Source: Pseudomonas sp. Os17 (GTDB taxonomy: Bacteria; Pseudomonadota; Gammaproteobacteria; Pseudomonadales; Pseudomonadaceae). From it: a stretch of DNA of 64,000 bases. The stretch covers positions 2,049,501 through 2,113,500 of the forward strand of contig NZ_AP014627.1 in assembly GCF_001547895.1 (NCBI RefSeq), given 5' to 3'. The notes under the pieces were generated by a model, which saw only the letters and a list, made by a program, of their open reading frames with translations, was not told the DNA's origin and searched no databases. The translations under genes were made by a program, and so were the position numbers. Positions 22,504-31,605 of the stretch are shown piece by piece (the first letter of the stretch is position 1; each line of letters starts with the position of its first letter).

Positions 22504-24903
22504 ATGCCGTTGCATGTGGTACGCCCGAAAATCCTGGGTTTCATTAGTGAAGAGGTCTCGGCCTGGCTGGTGGCGGTGCTGGTGTTGCTCGCGGGCAGCA
22601 TTCTCACCGGACTCTTGGCCTGGTCCACCTACAACCTGAACAAGCAGCAGTTGCGCCAGCGCTTTCAGTTGCTGGTCAGCGAACGCTACAGCCGCATCGA
22701 AGAGCGCTTTCAAGACCAGGAGCAACGCCTGGACGGTTTGCGGCGTTTCTTTGTCAATTCCGATCATGTGACTCGCCAGGACTTCGAGGGATACGCCAAG
22801 CCTCTGCTGCGTCGTACCCAGGCCTATGCCTTTGCGCCGCTGATCAGTCGTGCCCAGCGGGCGGATTTCGAGCAGGCGGTGCGCCGTGAGGGACAGCCGG
22901 GATTTGCCATCGTGCAACTGAACGCGGCGGGGCAGATGGAGCCGGCCGGTGACCAGGATGAGTACGCGCCGGTGCTCTACAGCCAGACCCAGAGCCCCTT
23001 GGGCTCGCCCCTGGGGTATGACCTGCTGGCCCAGCCGCTGCGTCGGGCCACGCTGGAGCGTGCCCGGGTGCTCAATGGCCTGGCAGTTTCGCCGCCGATG
23101 CATCTGGTGGCGGTGGATCCGGCCTATGCCCGCGGGGTGCTGCTGGCGGCGCCGGTCAGGCGCGCCCTGGATGACCCATCGCCCCAGGGCAGGCCCTACG
23201 GCTATGTGCTGGCGGTGATCAGCCTGCGGCAACTGGTGGCGGACGGCTTGCCGGCCTCGGCCAGTGACAACCTATCGGTGCGAATTCTCGATCTGTCCGC
23301 CGAGGGCCAGCATGAGGTGCTGTATGAATCGAACAACCTGCCGGTCACCAGTCACCTGAGTGCCAGCCGTCTGCTGCGGCTGGCGGATCGGGATTATCAA
23401 GTGGAAATCCGCCCCAGCGCGGCGTTCCTGCATGCCAATCATTCTTCATTGACCAGCCTGGTGATCCTCGGCAGCTTGCTCAGCCTGCTGCTCAGCGCCT
23501 TGCTCTACGTGTTGGTGAGTCAGCGGCAACGGGCCCTGGCCCTGGTCGAACAGCGCACCGGTGAGCTGCGCAGTCGCGAGCAGGAACTGCGCGGGACCCA
23601 CAGTCAGTTGCGCAGCGTGCTCAATGCCGCCACCCAGGTGGCGATCATCGCCACCGACTTGCGCGGGGTCATCAGCACCTTCAACGCCGGCGCCGAGCAG
23701 ATGCTGGGTTACCGCAGCAGCGAGGCGGTGGGCCACTTGACCCTGGAAAGCCTGCACCTGCCCCAGGAGCTGGAAGCATGGGCCCATAGCCTCAGCCAGC
23801 GCTATGGCAAGCCGATCGAGGTGTCCCGGGCGATGCTGGTGGAAGAGGGCATGGCCGGTGGGCATGAGGCCCGGGAATGGACCCTGGTGCGACGCGACGG
23901 CAGCCACCTGCAAGTGAACATGCTGGCGACCCCGGTGCTGGACGATCAGGGGCTGTGGATCGGCCACCTGGCGATCTGCATCGATATCACCGAGCGTAAG
24001 CGGGTGCATGAAGCCCTGGCGGCCAGGGACCGGTTGCTGAACAGGCTCAGTGCCCATGTTCCTGGCGGCATCTATCAGTTCAAGCTGGACGCCGATGGCC
24101 ATGCCAGCTTTACCTACGCCAGCGATGGCATTCGCGAGATCTACGAGATCGAGCCGCAGTTGCTGCAGGAGGATGCCGAGGCGGTGTTTGGGCGGATCCA
24201 TCCCGAGGATGTGCAACGGGTACGCGAGTCGATCCGGATTTCCGCCCAGCAGTTGAGTCCATGGCGCGAGGAATACCGGGTCTGCCTGCCGCAACGGGGA
24301 CTGCGCTGGATGCGCGGGGCGGCGACCCCGGAAAGCCTGAGTGGTGGTGGGGTTCTATGGCACGGCTATATCTCGGATATCTCCGATCTCAAGCGGGTCG
24401 AGGAAGAACTGCGGGCCTTGTCGGTCACCGATTCGCTGACCGGAATTCACAACCGGCGCTATTTCCAGGAGCAGTTGCAGAGCGAAATGCAGCGCTTGGA
24501 GCGGGGTGGCGGCGAAATGGCGGTGATCATGCTGGATGTCGACCACTTCAAGCGGATCAACGACCAGTACGGCCACGGCGTGGGGGACCAGGTGCTGCGC
24601 GGGCTGTGCGAGCGCATTGGCCGGCGGCTGCGACGCACCGATGTGTTCTGCCGTCTGGGGGGCGAGGAGTTCATGGTTCTGTGCCCGGACACCAGCGCCC
24701 GCCAGGCGCTGATCCTGGCCCAGGAGCTGTGGCAAGGCTTGCGCAGTTCGCCGATCGCGCCGGTGGGCAGGGTCACCGCCAGTTTCGGTATCGCCAGCTG
24801 GCGTGAGGGCGAGGGGGCCGATGGCTTGCTGTTGCGGGCCGACTCCGGGGTCTATGCCGCCAAGCAGGCCGGCCGCGACCGGGTTCAGGCCGAGTTTCCC
24901 TGA
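22504..24903 (+). CDS. Membrane diguanylate cyclase, CHASE-PAS-PAS-GGDEF
   Basis: 799 residues. TM1 (about 19-40), periplasmic CHASE-type sensor (about 70-300; RRTQAYAFAPLISRAQR is the core motif), TM2 (about 320-340), coiled coil, two PAS/PAC modules (about 375-500 and 515-635, each ending in a DITERKR/DISDLKR-type linker) and a C-terminal GGDEF domain. The active site is intact as GGEEF (719-723), with the RxxD inhibitory site (RRTD 710-713) five residues before it, so it should make c-di-GMP under product inhibition. The CHASE ligand is unknown. Monocistronic between rlmKL and the convergent dacB. The ribosome binding site of ATG 22504 is poor, so the start is less sure than the rest. Confidence 0.88.
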   Translation: MPLHVVRPKILGFISEEVSAWLVAVLVLLAGSILTGLLAWSTYNLNKQQLRQRFQLLVSERYSRIEERFQDQEQRLDGLRRFFVNSDHVTRQDFEGYAKPLLRRTQAYAFAPLISRAQRADFEQAVRREGQPGFAIVQLNAAGQMEPAGDQDEYAPVLYSQTQSPLGSPLGYDLLAQPLRRATLERARVLNGLAVSPPMHLVAVDPAYARGVLLAAPVRRALDDPSPQGRPYGYVLAVISLRQLVADGLPASASDNLSVRILDLSAEGQHEVLYESNNLPVTSHLSASRLLRLADRDYQVEIRPSAAFLHANHSSLTSLVILGSLLSLLLSALLYVLVSQRQRALALVEQRTGELRSREQELRGTHSQLRSVLNAATQVAIIATDLRGVISTFNAGAEQMLGYRSSEAVGHLTLESLHLPQELEAWAHSLSQRYGKPIEVSRAMLVEEGMAGGHEAREWTLVRRDGSHLQVNMLATPVLDDQGLWIGHLAICIDITERKRVHEALAARDRLLNRLSAHVPGGIYQFKLDADGHASFTYASDGIREIYEIEPQLLQEDAEAVFGRIHPEDVQRVRESIRISAQQLSPWREEYRVCLPQRGLRWMRGAATPESLSGGGVLWHGYISDISDLKRVEEELRALSVTDSLTGIHNRRYFQEQLQSEMQRLERGGGEMAVIMLDVDHFKRINDQYGHGVGDQVLRGLCERIGRRLRRTDVFCRLGGEEFMVLCPDTSARQALILAQELWQGLRSSPIAPVGRVTASFGIASWREGEGADGLLLRADSGVYAAKQAGRDRVQAEFP

Positions 24904-24945
24904 ACGGCGACGGCGACGCGGGGCCGCCGCCGTCGGCCCGGGGCG

Positions 24946-26406
24946 TTACAGCGGCGAAGCGCTGGTGGCCAGTTTGGGCTGGCGATACAGATCCAGCAGC
25001 ACCTGATCCAGCACCGAAGAGGCACCGAACGGCCGTGGATCGTTGAGGATGGCAACCACCGCCCAGGTGTTGCCGTTGTCATCGCGGCTGTAGCCGGCAA
25101 TGGCGCGGACGGTGTTCAGGGTGCCGGTCTTGATGTGGGCTTCACCGGACATGGCGGTGCGCTTGAGGCGCTTGCGCATGGTGCCGTCCATGCCGGCAAT
25201 CGGCATCGAACTGATGAACTCGGCGGCGTAGGGACTCTTCCACGCCGCTTGCAGCAGGCCGGCCATTTCCCGGGCGCTGACCCGTTCGGCACGGGACAGG
25301 CCGGAGCCGTTCTCCATCACCAGGTGCGGCGCGGTGATGCCTTTCTTCGCCAGCCACTGGCGCACCACGCGCTGGGCGGCCTTGGCGTCATCGCCATCGG
25401 CTTCATTGCGGTACTTGGCTCCCAGGCTCAGGAACAACTGCTGGGCCATGGTGTTGTTACTGTACTTGTTGATGTCGCGGATGATTTCCGCCAGGTCCGG
25501 AGAGAAGGCCCGGGCCAGCACCTTGGCGTCCTTGGGCACCACCGCCAGGCGGTCCTGGCCCTGGATGCTGCCGCCCAGTTCGCTCCAGATCGCCCGCACC
25601 GCGCCGGCGGTGTAGGTGGCGTGGTCCAGCAGCGACAGGTAGGTCTGGGAGCTGCAGCCATCGCCCAACTGGCCACCGACGGTGACGATCACGCTGCCAT
25701 CGGCCTGGGTGACCGGGTTGTAGCGCACGTCACCGGTGCATTGCTTGGTGTTGACCGCCTTGACCTGATTGTCGATGCGGATCTTGGCGATCGGCGGCTC
25801 CACCGACACCAGTACGCGCCCGGAATCGTTGCGGGCGACAAAGCGCAGGGCCTTGAGGTTGACCATCAGCGCATCGGGCTTGACCAGGAAGGGTTTGTTC
25901 TCGTCATTGCCGTCGTCATTGAATTCCGGCAGTTGCGGTTGCACGAAGTAGTTGCGATCCAGCACCAGGTCGCCGGTGACTTGCTGCACGCCATTGGCTC
26001 GCAGGTCGCGCATCAAAAGCCAGAGCTTTTCCATGTTCAGCTTGGGGTCGCCGCCGCCTTTGAGGTACAGGTTGCCATTGAGAATGCCGCCGCTGAGGGT
26101 GCCGTCGGTGTAGAACTCGGTCTTCCACTGGTGGGTCGGGCCGAGCATTTCCAGGGCCGCGTAGGTGGTGACCAGCTTCATGGTGGAGGCCGGGTTGACG
26201 GATACATCGGCGTTGAAAATCGTCGGGGTGCCCGGGCCGTTCAGCGGAATCATCACCAGCGACAGGGCGTTGTCCGGGAGTTTGCTGGCCTTGAGGGCTT
26301 GTTGAACCTTGGGTGTCAGGGTGGTGTTGACCGGGGCCGCGGAGGCGGGGAAGGCCAGGGGGAGGAAAACACTGGCCAGCAGAAGAGGACGCAACGATTT
26401 GATCAT
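24946..26406 (-). CDS. dacB: D-alanyl-D-alanine carboxypeptidase/endopeptidase (PBP4)
   Basis: 486-residue periplasmic low-molecular-mass penicillin-binding protein of the S13/PBP4 family. Signal peptide at 1-23 (cleavage after ASA), SxxK motif STMK (74-77, nucleophile Ser74), SxN motif SNN in NKYSNNTMAQ, and KTG in HIKTGTLNT. The long insertion between SxxK and SxN typical of PBP4 is present. It trims and cleaves peptidoglycan cross-bridges. The start is ATG 26406; the upstream extension of the frame would destroy the signal peptide. Convergent with the diguanylate cyclase. Confidence 0.93.
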   Translation of the reverse strand: MIKSLRPLLLASVFLPLAFPASAAPVNTTLTPKVQQALKASKLPDNALSLVMIPLNGPGTPTIFNADVSVNPASTMKLVTTYAALEMLGPTHQWKTEFYTDGTLSGGILNGNLYLKGGGDPKLNMEKLWLLMRDLRANGVQQVTGDLVLDRNYFVQPQLPEFNDDGNDENKPFLVKPDALMVNLKALRFVARNDSGRVLVSVEPPIAKIRIDNQVKAVNTKQCTGDVRYNPVTQADGSVIVTVGGQLGDGCSSQTYLSLLDHATYTAGAVRAIWSELGGSIQGQDRLAVVPKDAKVLARAFSPDLAEIIRDINKYSNNTMAQQLFLSLGAKYRNEADGDDAKAAQRVVRQWLAKKGITAPHLVMENGSGLSRAERVSAREMAGLLQAAWKSPYAAEFISSMPIAGMDGTMRKRLKRTAMSGEAHIKTGTLNTVRAIAGYSRDDNGNTWAVVAILNDPRPFGASSVLDQVLLDLYRQPKLATSASPL

Positions 26407-26640
26407 ATGAAATTGAACCCTGCAGTCGAGGGGAAAAAAGGCGAGGGCATGCAGATAAAATCCCTCAGTGGTCATGAAAGTGTCGGCATTATGCCCCAAG
26501 GTATAGTGGCTTGTGCCGTGCCACGGCCCGCCGGGGCGGTATTTTTTTTACCAATGGCACGACCGCGTCCTCATAGAGTCAGGCAATCGCCCGCCTAAAC
26601 TGGTAAAGTGCCGCCCGTTATTACTTATGAGGATTGTTCC

Positions 26641-26985
26641 ATGGCCACTAACCGTTCCCGCCGTCTGCGCAAAAAACTCTGCGTAGATGAATTTCAGGAG
26701 CTGGGTTTTGAGCTGAACCTGGATTTCAAAGAAGATCTGGCTGACGAAGCTATTGACGCTTTCCTCGACGCATTCCTCAAAGAAGCGATGGAAGCCAACG
26801 GCCTGGGCTATGTAGGCGGCGACGACTTCGGTCTGGTTTGCCTGAGCAAGCGCGGTTCCGTGAGCGAAGAGCAGCGCGCCACCGTTGAAGCCTGGCTCAA
26901 GGCACGCACCGAGCTGACCAACGTTGAAGTCAGCCCGCTGCTGGACGTCTGGTACCCGGACAACGCGATCAACCCAGTCGCGTGA
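26641..26985 (+). CDS. YggL family 50S ribosome-binding protein
   Basis: 114-residue YggL/DUF469 protein. The family is small, acidic in the middle with a basic N-terminus (TNRSRRLRKKLCVDEF), and is reported to bind the large ribosomal subunit. C-terminal NVEVSPLLDVWYP is conserved. ATG 26641 has a GAGG ribosome binding site. Divergent from dacB. A perfect 14-bp hairpin follows its stop. Confidence 0.87.
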   Translation: MATNRSRRLRKKLCVDEFQELGFELNLDFKEDLADEAIDAFLDAFLKEAMEANGLGYVGGDDFGLVCLSKRGSVSEEQRATVEAWLKARTELTNVEVSPLLDVWYPDNAINPVA

Positions 26986-26991
26986 TGTCAT

Positions 26992-27021
26992 GCATGAGCG
27001 GCCCGTCCGGGCCGCTCATGC
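26992..27021. terminator. Hairpin after yggL
   Basis: Perfect 14-bp stem GCATGAGCGGCCCG with its complement, two-base loop, seven bases after the stop. No T-run follows, so it may stabilise the mRNA 3' end or end transcription inefficiently. Confidence 0.65.
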
Positions 27022-27128
27022 GTTGCTGTCCTGCTTGGGCGGCCTGTCGAATTTTCCCTTGTGTTTCTCGCCACTGCCACGGGCCAGCCCCGGGTTTCGT
27101 CGTGGGCGCTATTGGCCGGCAAAGCCCT

Positions 27129-28319
27129 TCAGGCACTGCGCCAATTCAGAATCATCAAGGTGATCACCCCGGCGACAATTCCCCAGAACGCCGAGCCAAT
27201 GGAAAACAGCGTCAGCCCCGAGGCCGTGACCATGAAGGTGATCAACGCGGCCTCGCGCTCCTTCACTTCACTCATGGCGATGCTCAAGCCGTTGATGATC
27301 GAGCCGAACAGTGCCAGGGCGGCGATGGACAGCACCAGCTCCTTGGGCAGGGCCGCGAACAGCGCGGCCAGGGTGGCGCCAAAGACCCCGGCAATGCCGT
27401 AGAAAATCCCGCACCACACCGCCGCGGTGTAGCGCTTGCCGTGATCTTCATGGGCGTGGGGCCCGGTGCAGATGGCGGCGCTGATGGCCGCCAGGTTGAT
27501 GCCATGGGAGCCGAATGGCGCCAGCAGCAGCGAGGCAAAGCCGGTGGCGGTGATCAGCGGCGAGGCCGGAACCTTGTAGCCGTCGGCCCGCAGTACGGCG
27601 ATCCCGGGCATGTTCTGCGAGGTCATGGCTACCACGAACAGGGGAATGCCGATGCTGATGGTGGCCGCCAGGGAGAAGTGTGGCGTGGTCCAGACCGGTG
27701 TCGCCACTTCCAGGTGAAAGCCGCTGAAGTCCAGCAGGCCCATGGCGCCCGACAGGGCCGTGCCGATCAGCAGCGCGGCCAGCACCGCGTAGCGCGGCGA
27801 CAGGCGCTTGACCACCAGGTAGGTGAAGAACATCCCCAGGACCAGGCCGGTGCGGTGCTGGGCGGCGACGAAAATCTCGCTGCCGATCTTGAACAGGATC
27901 CCCGCCAGCAGGGCCGCTGCCAGGGAAGCCGGGATCTTTTTCACCAGGCGCTCGAAGCTGCCGGTGAGCCCGCACAGGGTAACCAGCACGGCACAGGTGA
28001 TGTAGGCGCCGATGGCTTCGCCGTAGGTGACGCCGGACAGGCTGGTGATCAGCAGGGCCGCGCCCGGTGTCGACCAGGCAATGGTGATCGGGGTGCGATA
28101 GCGCAGGGACAGGCCGATGCTGCAGATCGCCATGCCAATGGAAATGGCCCAGATCCACGAAGAAATCTGACCGCTGGTCAGGCCGGCGGCTTGTCCGGCC
28201 TGGAACATCAGCACCAGCGAACTGGTGTAGCCGGTCATCATGGCGATGAAACCGGCCACGATGGCTGAGGGCGAAGTGTCCGCCAGGGGGCGTAATTGCG
28301 CGGGTGTGGCGTCGGACAT
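27129..28319 (-). CDS. benE: BenE family benzoate/H+ symporter
   Basis: 396-residue inner-membrane transporter of the BenE family (related to the NAT purine/ascorbate fold), about 12 hydrophobic helices. Visible family blocks are SPSAIVAGFIAMMTGY, TPITIAWSTPGAALL, SQNMPGIAVLRADGY and PFGSHGINLAAISAAICTG. No benABCD catabolic genes are nearby, so benzoate is only the family substrate; a purine-like or other aromatic substrate is possible given the neighbouring genes. ATG 28319 has an AAGGA ribosome binding site. Divergent from a GntR regulator, with an operator-like palindrome between them. Confidence 0.85.
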   Translation of the reverse strand: MSDATPAQLRPLADTSPSAIVAGFIAMMTGYTSSLVLMFQAGQAAGLTSGQISSWIWAISIGMAICSIGLSLRYRTPITIAWSTPGAALLITSLSGVTYGEAIGAYITCAVLVTLCGLTGSFERLVKKIPASLAAALLAGILFKIGSEIFVAAQHRTGLVLGMFFTYLVVKRLSPRYAVLAALLIGTALSGAMGLLDFSGFHLEVATPVWTTPHFSLAATISIGIPLFVVAMTSQNMPGIAVLRADGYKVPASPLITATGFASLLLAPFGSHGINLAAISAAICTGPHAHEDHGKRYTAAVWCGIFYGIAGVFGATLAALFAALPKELVLSIAALALFGSIINGLSIAMSEVKEREAALITFMVTASGLTLFSIGSAFWGIVAGVITLMILNWRSA

Positions 28320-28533
28320 TACTGCTATTCCTTGTTCTTGAAAGACACAAAACCCACGTCCAGCGAACATCGCTCGAATCATGCGCGAGCAATGGGCCGG
28401 TGAAGGGGTTCAGGGTTCAAGCCTAAACTTAAAAGCAACTTTGCATTGCAATACAGCCGTGACTACAAATAGCCGTACAGTCGCTGAAAGAGTGTGGGGG
28501 CCATTAACACTTTTTACTAATGATCCCCAGTGG

Positions 28534-28543
28534 TTGTGTACAA
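28534..28543. promoter_or_regulatory. GntR-type operator candidate TTGTGTACAA
   Basis: Near-perfect palindrome of the TTGTnTACAA type bound by FCD-subfamily GntR regulators, in the 318-nt space between benE and the GntR gene. A related box TTGTATACAG occurs at 29516, before the next regulator gene. Confidence 0.55.
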
Positions 28544-28637
28544 TGTGTCCCTGTTTTAACGCGATACTTGCCAGCGACCCACCGTGACGTATTACAGTCA
28601 CGCCGAAATCGCCGCAGTCCTCCCGACCCGAGTGCCC

Positions 28638-29402
28638 ATGAACGAACAGTTGCAACCTCTCAAGAAACAACCGCGAGCAGGCAAAGCCGGTCGCAGCGGA
28701 ACCCAGGACGATATTGTCTACGCGCACATCTTTGAGGCCATCCTCGAGCAGCGCCTGGCGCCCGGCACCAAGTTGAGCGAGGAGGCGTTGGGAGAAATAT
28801 TCGGAGTCAGCCGGACCATCATCCGTCGCGCCCTGTCGCGCCTGGCCCATGAGGGCGTGGTGCTGCTGCGGCCCAATCGTGGGGCGGTGGTTGCCAGCCC
28901 GAGTGTCGAGGAAGCCCGTCAGGTATTCCTCGCCCGGCGCCTGGTGGAGCGGGCCATCACCGAGCTGGCGGTGCAGCATGCCACCGCCGAGCAACTGCTG
29001 GAGTTGCGGCAGATGGTCAACGAGGAACGCGACAGCTTTTCCCGGGGTGATCGTGGCGCCGGCATCCGCCTGTCCGGGGAGTTCCACCTGAAGCTGGCCG
29101 AGGCGGCGAAGAATGCACCGCTGATCAGCTTCCAGCGCAGCCTGGTGTCCCAGACCTCGCTGATCATCGCCCAGTATGAAAGTGGCAACCGCTCCCATTG
29201 TTCCTACGATGAGCACACTCAACTGATCGACGCCATCGAAGCCCGGGATGGCGAGCTGGCGGTGAACCTGATGATGCATCACATGGATCACATCGACAGC
29301 AAGCTCAATCTCGACGAGGAAAGCGCCTCGGACGACCTGCACGCGGTGTTCTCGCACCTGCTGCAGACCAAGAAGCCGGGACGGCCCAGCGCCAAGCTGT
29401 AA
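28638..29402 (+). CDS. GntR family regulator, FCD subfamily
   Basis: 254 residues: N-terminal winged helix (about 25-95, LSEEALGEIFGVSRTIIRRALSRLAHEG) and an all-helical FCD ligand domain (about 105-235, with conserved Asp/His positions RLSGEFHLKLAEAA, DEHTQLIDAIEARD, MMHHMDHI). FCD members usually sense small organic acids or purine breakdown products. The N-terminal basic tail and a Lys/Pro-rich C-terminus are extra. Divergent from benE and just upstream of a LysR gene; it probably regulates benE and itself. An in-frame ATG 54 nt earlier is possible. Confidence 0.85.
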   Translation: MNEQLQPLKKQPRAGKAGRSGTQDDIVYAHIFEAILEQRLAPGTKLSEEALGEIFGVSRTIIRRALSRLAHEGVVLLRPNRGAVVASPSVEEARQVFLARRLVERAITELAVQHATAEQLLELRQMVNEERDSFSRGDRGAGIRLSGEFHLKLAEAAKNAPLISFQRSLVSQTSLIIAQYESGNRSHCSYDEHTQLIDAIEARDGELAVNLMMHHMDHIDSKLNLDEESASDDLHAVFSHLLQTKKPGRPSAKL

Positions 29403-29419
29403 GCCTGGATCCGCTCTGA

Positions 29420-29460
29420 AAATCCCCCGCCGCGTGGCTCGCGCAGCGGGGGGATTTTTG
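29420..29460 (+). terminator. Terminator after the GntR gene
   Basis: AAAATCCCCCGC pairs with GCGGGGGGATTTT around a GC-rich loop; T5 follows. Strong rho-independent type. Confidence 0.88.
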
Positions 29461-29515
29461 TTTGGCCTCAGGTTTGCCGGCGCGTCCGGCAGATTGTTTT
29501 AACTTTGTGCAAGTA

Positions 29516-29525
29516 TTGTATACAG
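29516..29525. promoter_or_regulatory. GntR-type operator candidate TTGTATACAG
   Basis: Palindromic core TGTATACA, 67 nt before the LysR gene start; matches the box at 28534 at eight of ten positions. Confidence 0.5.
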
Positions 29526-29591
29526 TGCCTGCTTCAATGCGCATGGCAGGCGAGTCCGTGCGCCTCTGGTCCTGCGCAAGGAGCCTGCGGC

Positions 29592-30542
29592 ATGAGCGGC
29601 AGAACGCTACGTATTCATTCCTCCGCCATCCATTACTTCGACATGGTGCGGCGCTGCCATTCGATTCGCGAGGCGGCCCGGCGCCTGAATGTCGCGTCTT
29701 CGGCGGTGAACCGGCAGATTCTGAAGATCGAGGACGAAATCGGGGCGCCGCTGTTCGAGCGCTTGCCCGGTGGCCTGCGCCTGACCCTGGCCGGGGAGAT
29801 CCTCAGTCGCCACGTCAATCTGGTGTTGCAGGACCTGGAGCGGGTGCGCCTGGAGTTCGACGCCCTGCGTGGCTTGCGCAGCGGGCACGTCGAGATCGCC
29901 ACCGTGGAAGGCGCCACCGTGGACCTGCTGCCCTCGGTGCTCAAGCGCATGCGCGAGCATTATCCGCAGGTGACCATCGGCGTCACGGTCCAGGGGTCGC
30001 AATCGATTCCCCTGGCCTTGATCAACAGTCGTGCCGACCTGGGCCTGGCCTTCGCCTTGCCCCGCGCCCCGGAGATTCGCCCGTTGAGTGTCGGGCATTT
30101 TCGCCTGGGGGCCCTGGTCAGTCCCGACCATCCCCTGGCCGAGCGGGGCAGCGTCAACTTCGCCACCTGTGCCGAGCACGGCCTGATCCTGGCCAAGAGC
30201 GAGCTGTCGATCCATCACCTGCTGGCGCCGTTGCACAAGCGCCTGGGGCTGCTGGATAAGCCGCCGTTGCAGAGCAACTCCATGGAACTGGCGCGGCAGA
30301 TGGCCCGGCACAACATGGGCGTGGCGTTCCAGACCCGGGTCGGGGTGGAAGCCGATCTGAGCAAGGGCGAACTGGTGCACATCCCCCTGAGCGATCAGGG
30401 CGGGATCTACAGCGACCTGGGACTCTACGCCCGCAGCGGGCGCGAACTGCCCAGCGCGGTGGAGGCGCTGGCCCATCTGCTCAGCGAAGAGATCGCCATT
30501 CGTGAACGGGCCGAGCGGGTCTTTGGCCAGCCGGTGCTCTGA
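29592..30542 (+). CDS. LysR family transcriptional regulator
   Basis: 316 residues: N-terminal winged helix-turn-helix (about 10-70, SIREAARRLNVASSAVNRQILKIEDEIGAPLFERLPGG) followed by a periplasmic-binding-protein-like effector domain. The start ATG 29592 is placed by AAGGAG upstream; a longer frame from 29505 overlaps the operator region and has a cysteine-rich, unlikely N-terminus. It precedes a Tsx-like porin and the guanine/xanthine genes, so purine or nucleoside uptake is a reasonable regulon, but this is inferred from position only. Confidence 0.85.
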   Translation: MSGRTLRIHSSAIHYFDMVRRCHSIREAARRLNVASSAVNRQILKIEDEIGAPLFERLPGGLRLTLAGEILSRHVNLVLQDLERVRLEFDALRGLRSGHVEIATVEGATVDLLPSVLKRMREHYPQVTIGVTVQGSQSIPLALINSRADLGLAFALPRAPEIRPLSVGHFRLGALVSPDHPLAERGSVNFATCAEHGLILAKSELSIHHLLAPLHKRLGLLDKPPLQSNSMELARQMARHNMGVAFQTRVGVEADLSKGELVHIPLSDQGGIYSDLGLYARSGRELPSAVEALAHLLSEEIAIRERAERVFGQPVL

Positions 30543-30689
30543 GTCCATGGTTACAGGCGCTGTTGCCGTTTTGGCAGCGCCCTGGTCGATATTCTGTTCT
30601 TTGGGCCCTATGGCGCTTGTGCCGATACTGCGTGCGGTCGGCAGCCAGCGAAGCTGCCTAACGCCACACCGCCACAGGACATAATAAAA

Positions 30690-31523
30690 ATGAAAAAGGC
30701 ATTACAAGGCGCAACCCTGCTGATGACGTTGATCGGAGCAGGGGAAGCGGCCGCCCTGGAGTGGATGAACAACAGCGTCGGCTTTCGGTACGGCAAGGAG
30801 TTCACCAATCCGAACAACCCGCACTACATCAGCAAGCGCATCTACAGCTTCACCCACGCCAGCGGCTACCAGTACGGCAGCAACTACCTGCACCTGGACG
30901 TGCTGCTTTCCGATAGCGACGATCCGCGCAAGGGCACCGACAAGGGCAGCAGCGAAGTCTACGGTGTCTACCGTCACCAGCTCTTTGCCTCCCGGGTCCT
31001 GGATACGCCTCTGGGCACCGGTCTGATCAAGGACTACGCGCTGACCCTGGGGTTTGACGCCAGCCGCAACAACAACCTGGGATCGGCGAAGAAGCGCGCC
31101 CTGGTCTTCGGTCCGACCCTCAAGTTCAACACCGTCGGCGTCCTTGACCTGAGCTTGCTGTACTACAAGGAAAACAACCATTCGGGGATTCCCGGGGCCA
31201 AGGATCCGGACCACACCTTCGATGACACCTACCTGCTCAACCTGGCCTGGATGCGACCTTTCGAAGTCGGCAGCCACGCGGCCAAGTTCCAGGGTTTCAT
31301 CAACTACACCGGGGAAAAGGGCCACGACTACAACTACCGCGACACCGCTCCGGAAACCCTGCTGCGCAGTTCGCTGATGGTGGCCGTGCTGCCGGGCAAG
31401 AACGTCAAGCCCAACCTGTACCTGGGGGTTGGCTACGAGTACTGGCATAACAAGTTCGGGGTGGACGGCGGACGTGGCACGCGGACCTCGGCGCCCACCC
31501 TGAACCTGGAAGTGACCTTCTAG
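30690..31523 (+). CDS. Tsx-like nucleoside-specific outer membrane porin
   Basis: 277 residues with a signal peptide (about 1-22) and a beta-barrel rich in alternating aromatic strands, ending in Phe (LEVTF) as outer-membrane proteins do. Features shared with the Tsx channel family are WMNNSVGFRYG near the N-terminus and YLGVGYEYWHNKFG near the end. Such channels pass nucleosides and bases, which fits the adjacent guanine deaminase and xanthine dehydrogenase genes. No signal for coexpression with the LysR gene beyond the 147-nt gap. Confidence 0.8.
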   Translation: MKKALQGATLLMTLIGAGEAAALEWMNNSVGFRYGKEFTNPNNPHYISKRIYSFTHASGYQYGSNYLHLDVLLSDSDDPRKGTDKGSSEVYGVYRHQLFASRVLDTPLGTGLIKDYALTLGFDASRNNNLGSAKKRALVFGPTLKFNTVGVLDLSLLYYKENNHSGIPGAKDPDHTFDDTYLLNLAWMRPFEVGSHAAKFQGFINYTGEKGHDYNYRDTAPETLLRSSLMVAVLPGKNVKPNLYLGVGYEYWHNKFGVDGGRGTRTSAPTLNLEVTF

Positions 31524-31555
31524 GTTCCGTGCAACCCGCTTCAGGGTGCAGACAA

Positions 31556-31592
31556 AAAATCCCCCGTGCGACGCTGTCGAACGGGGGATTTT
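31556..31592. terminator. Bidirectional terminator, porin/guaD
   Basis: AAAATCCCCCGT pairs with ACGGGGGATTTT (31556-31567 with 31581-31592); lies between convergent genes and has A and T tracts for both strands. Confidence 0.88.
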
Positions 31593-31605
31593 CGTTTTCG
31601 CAAGG

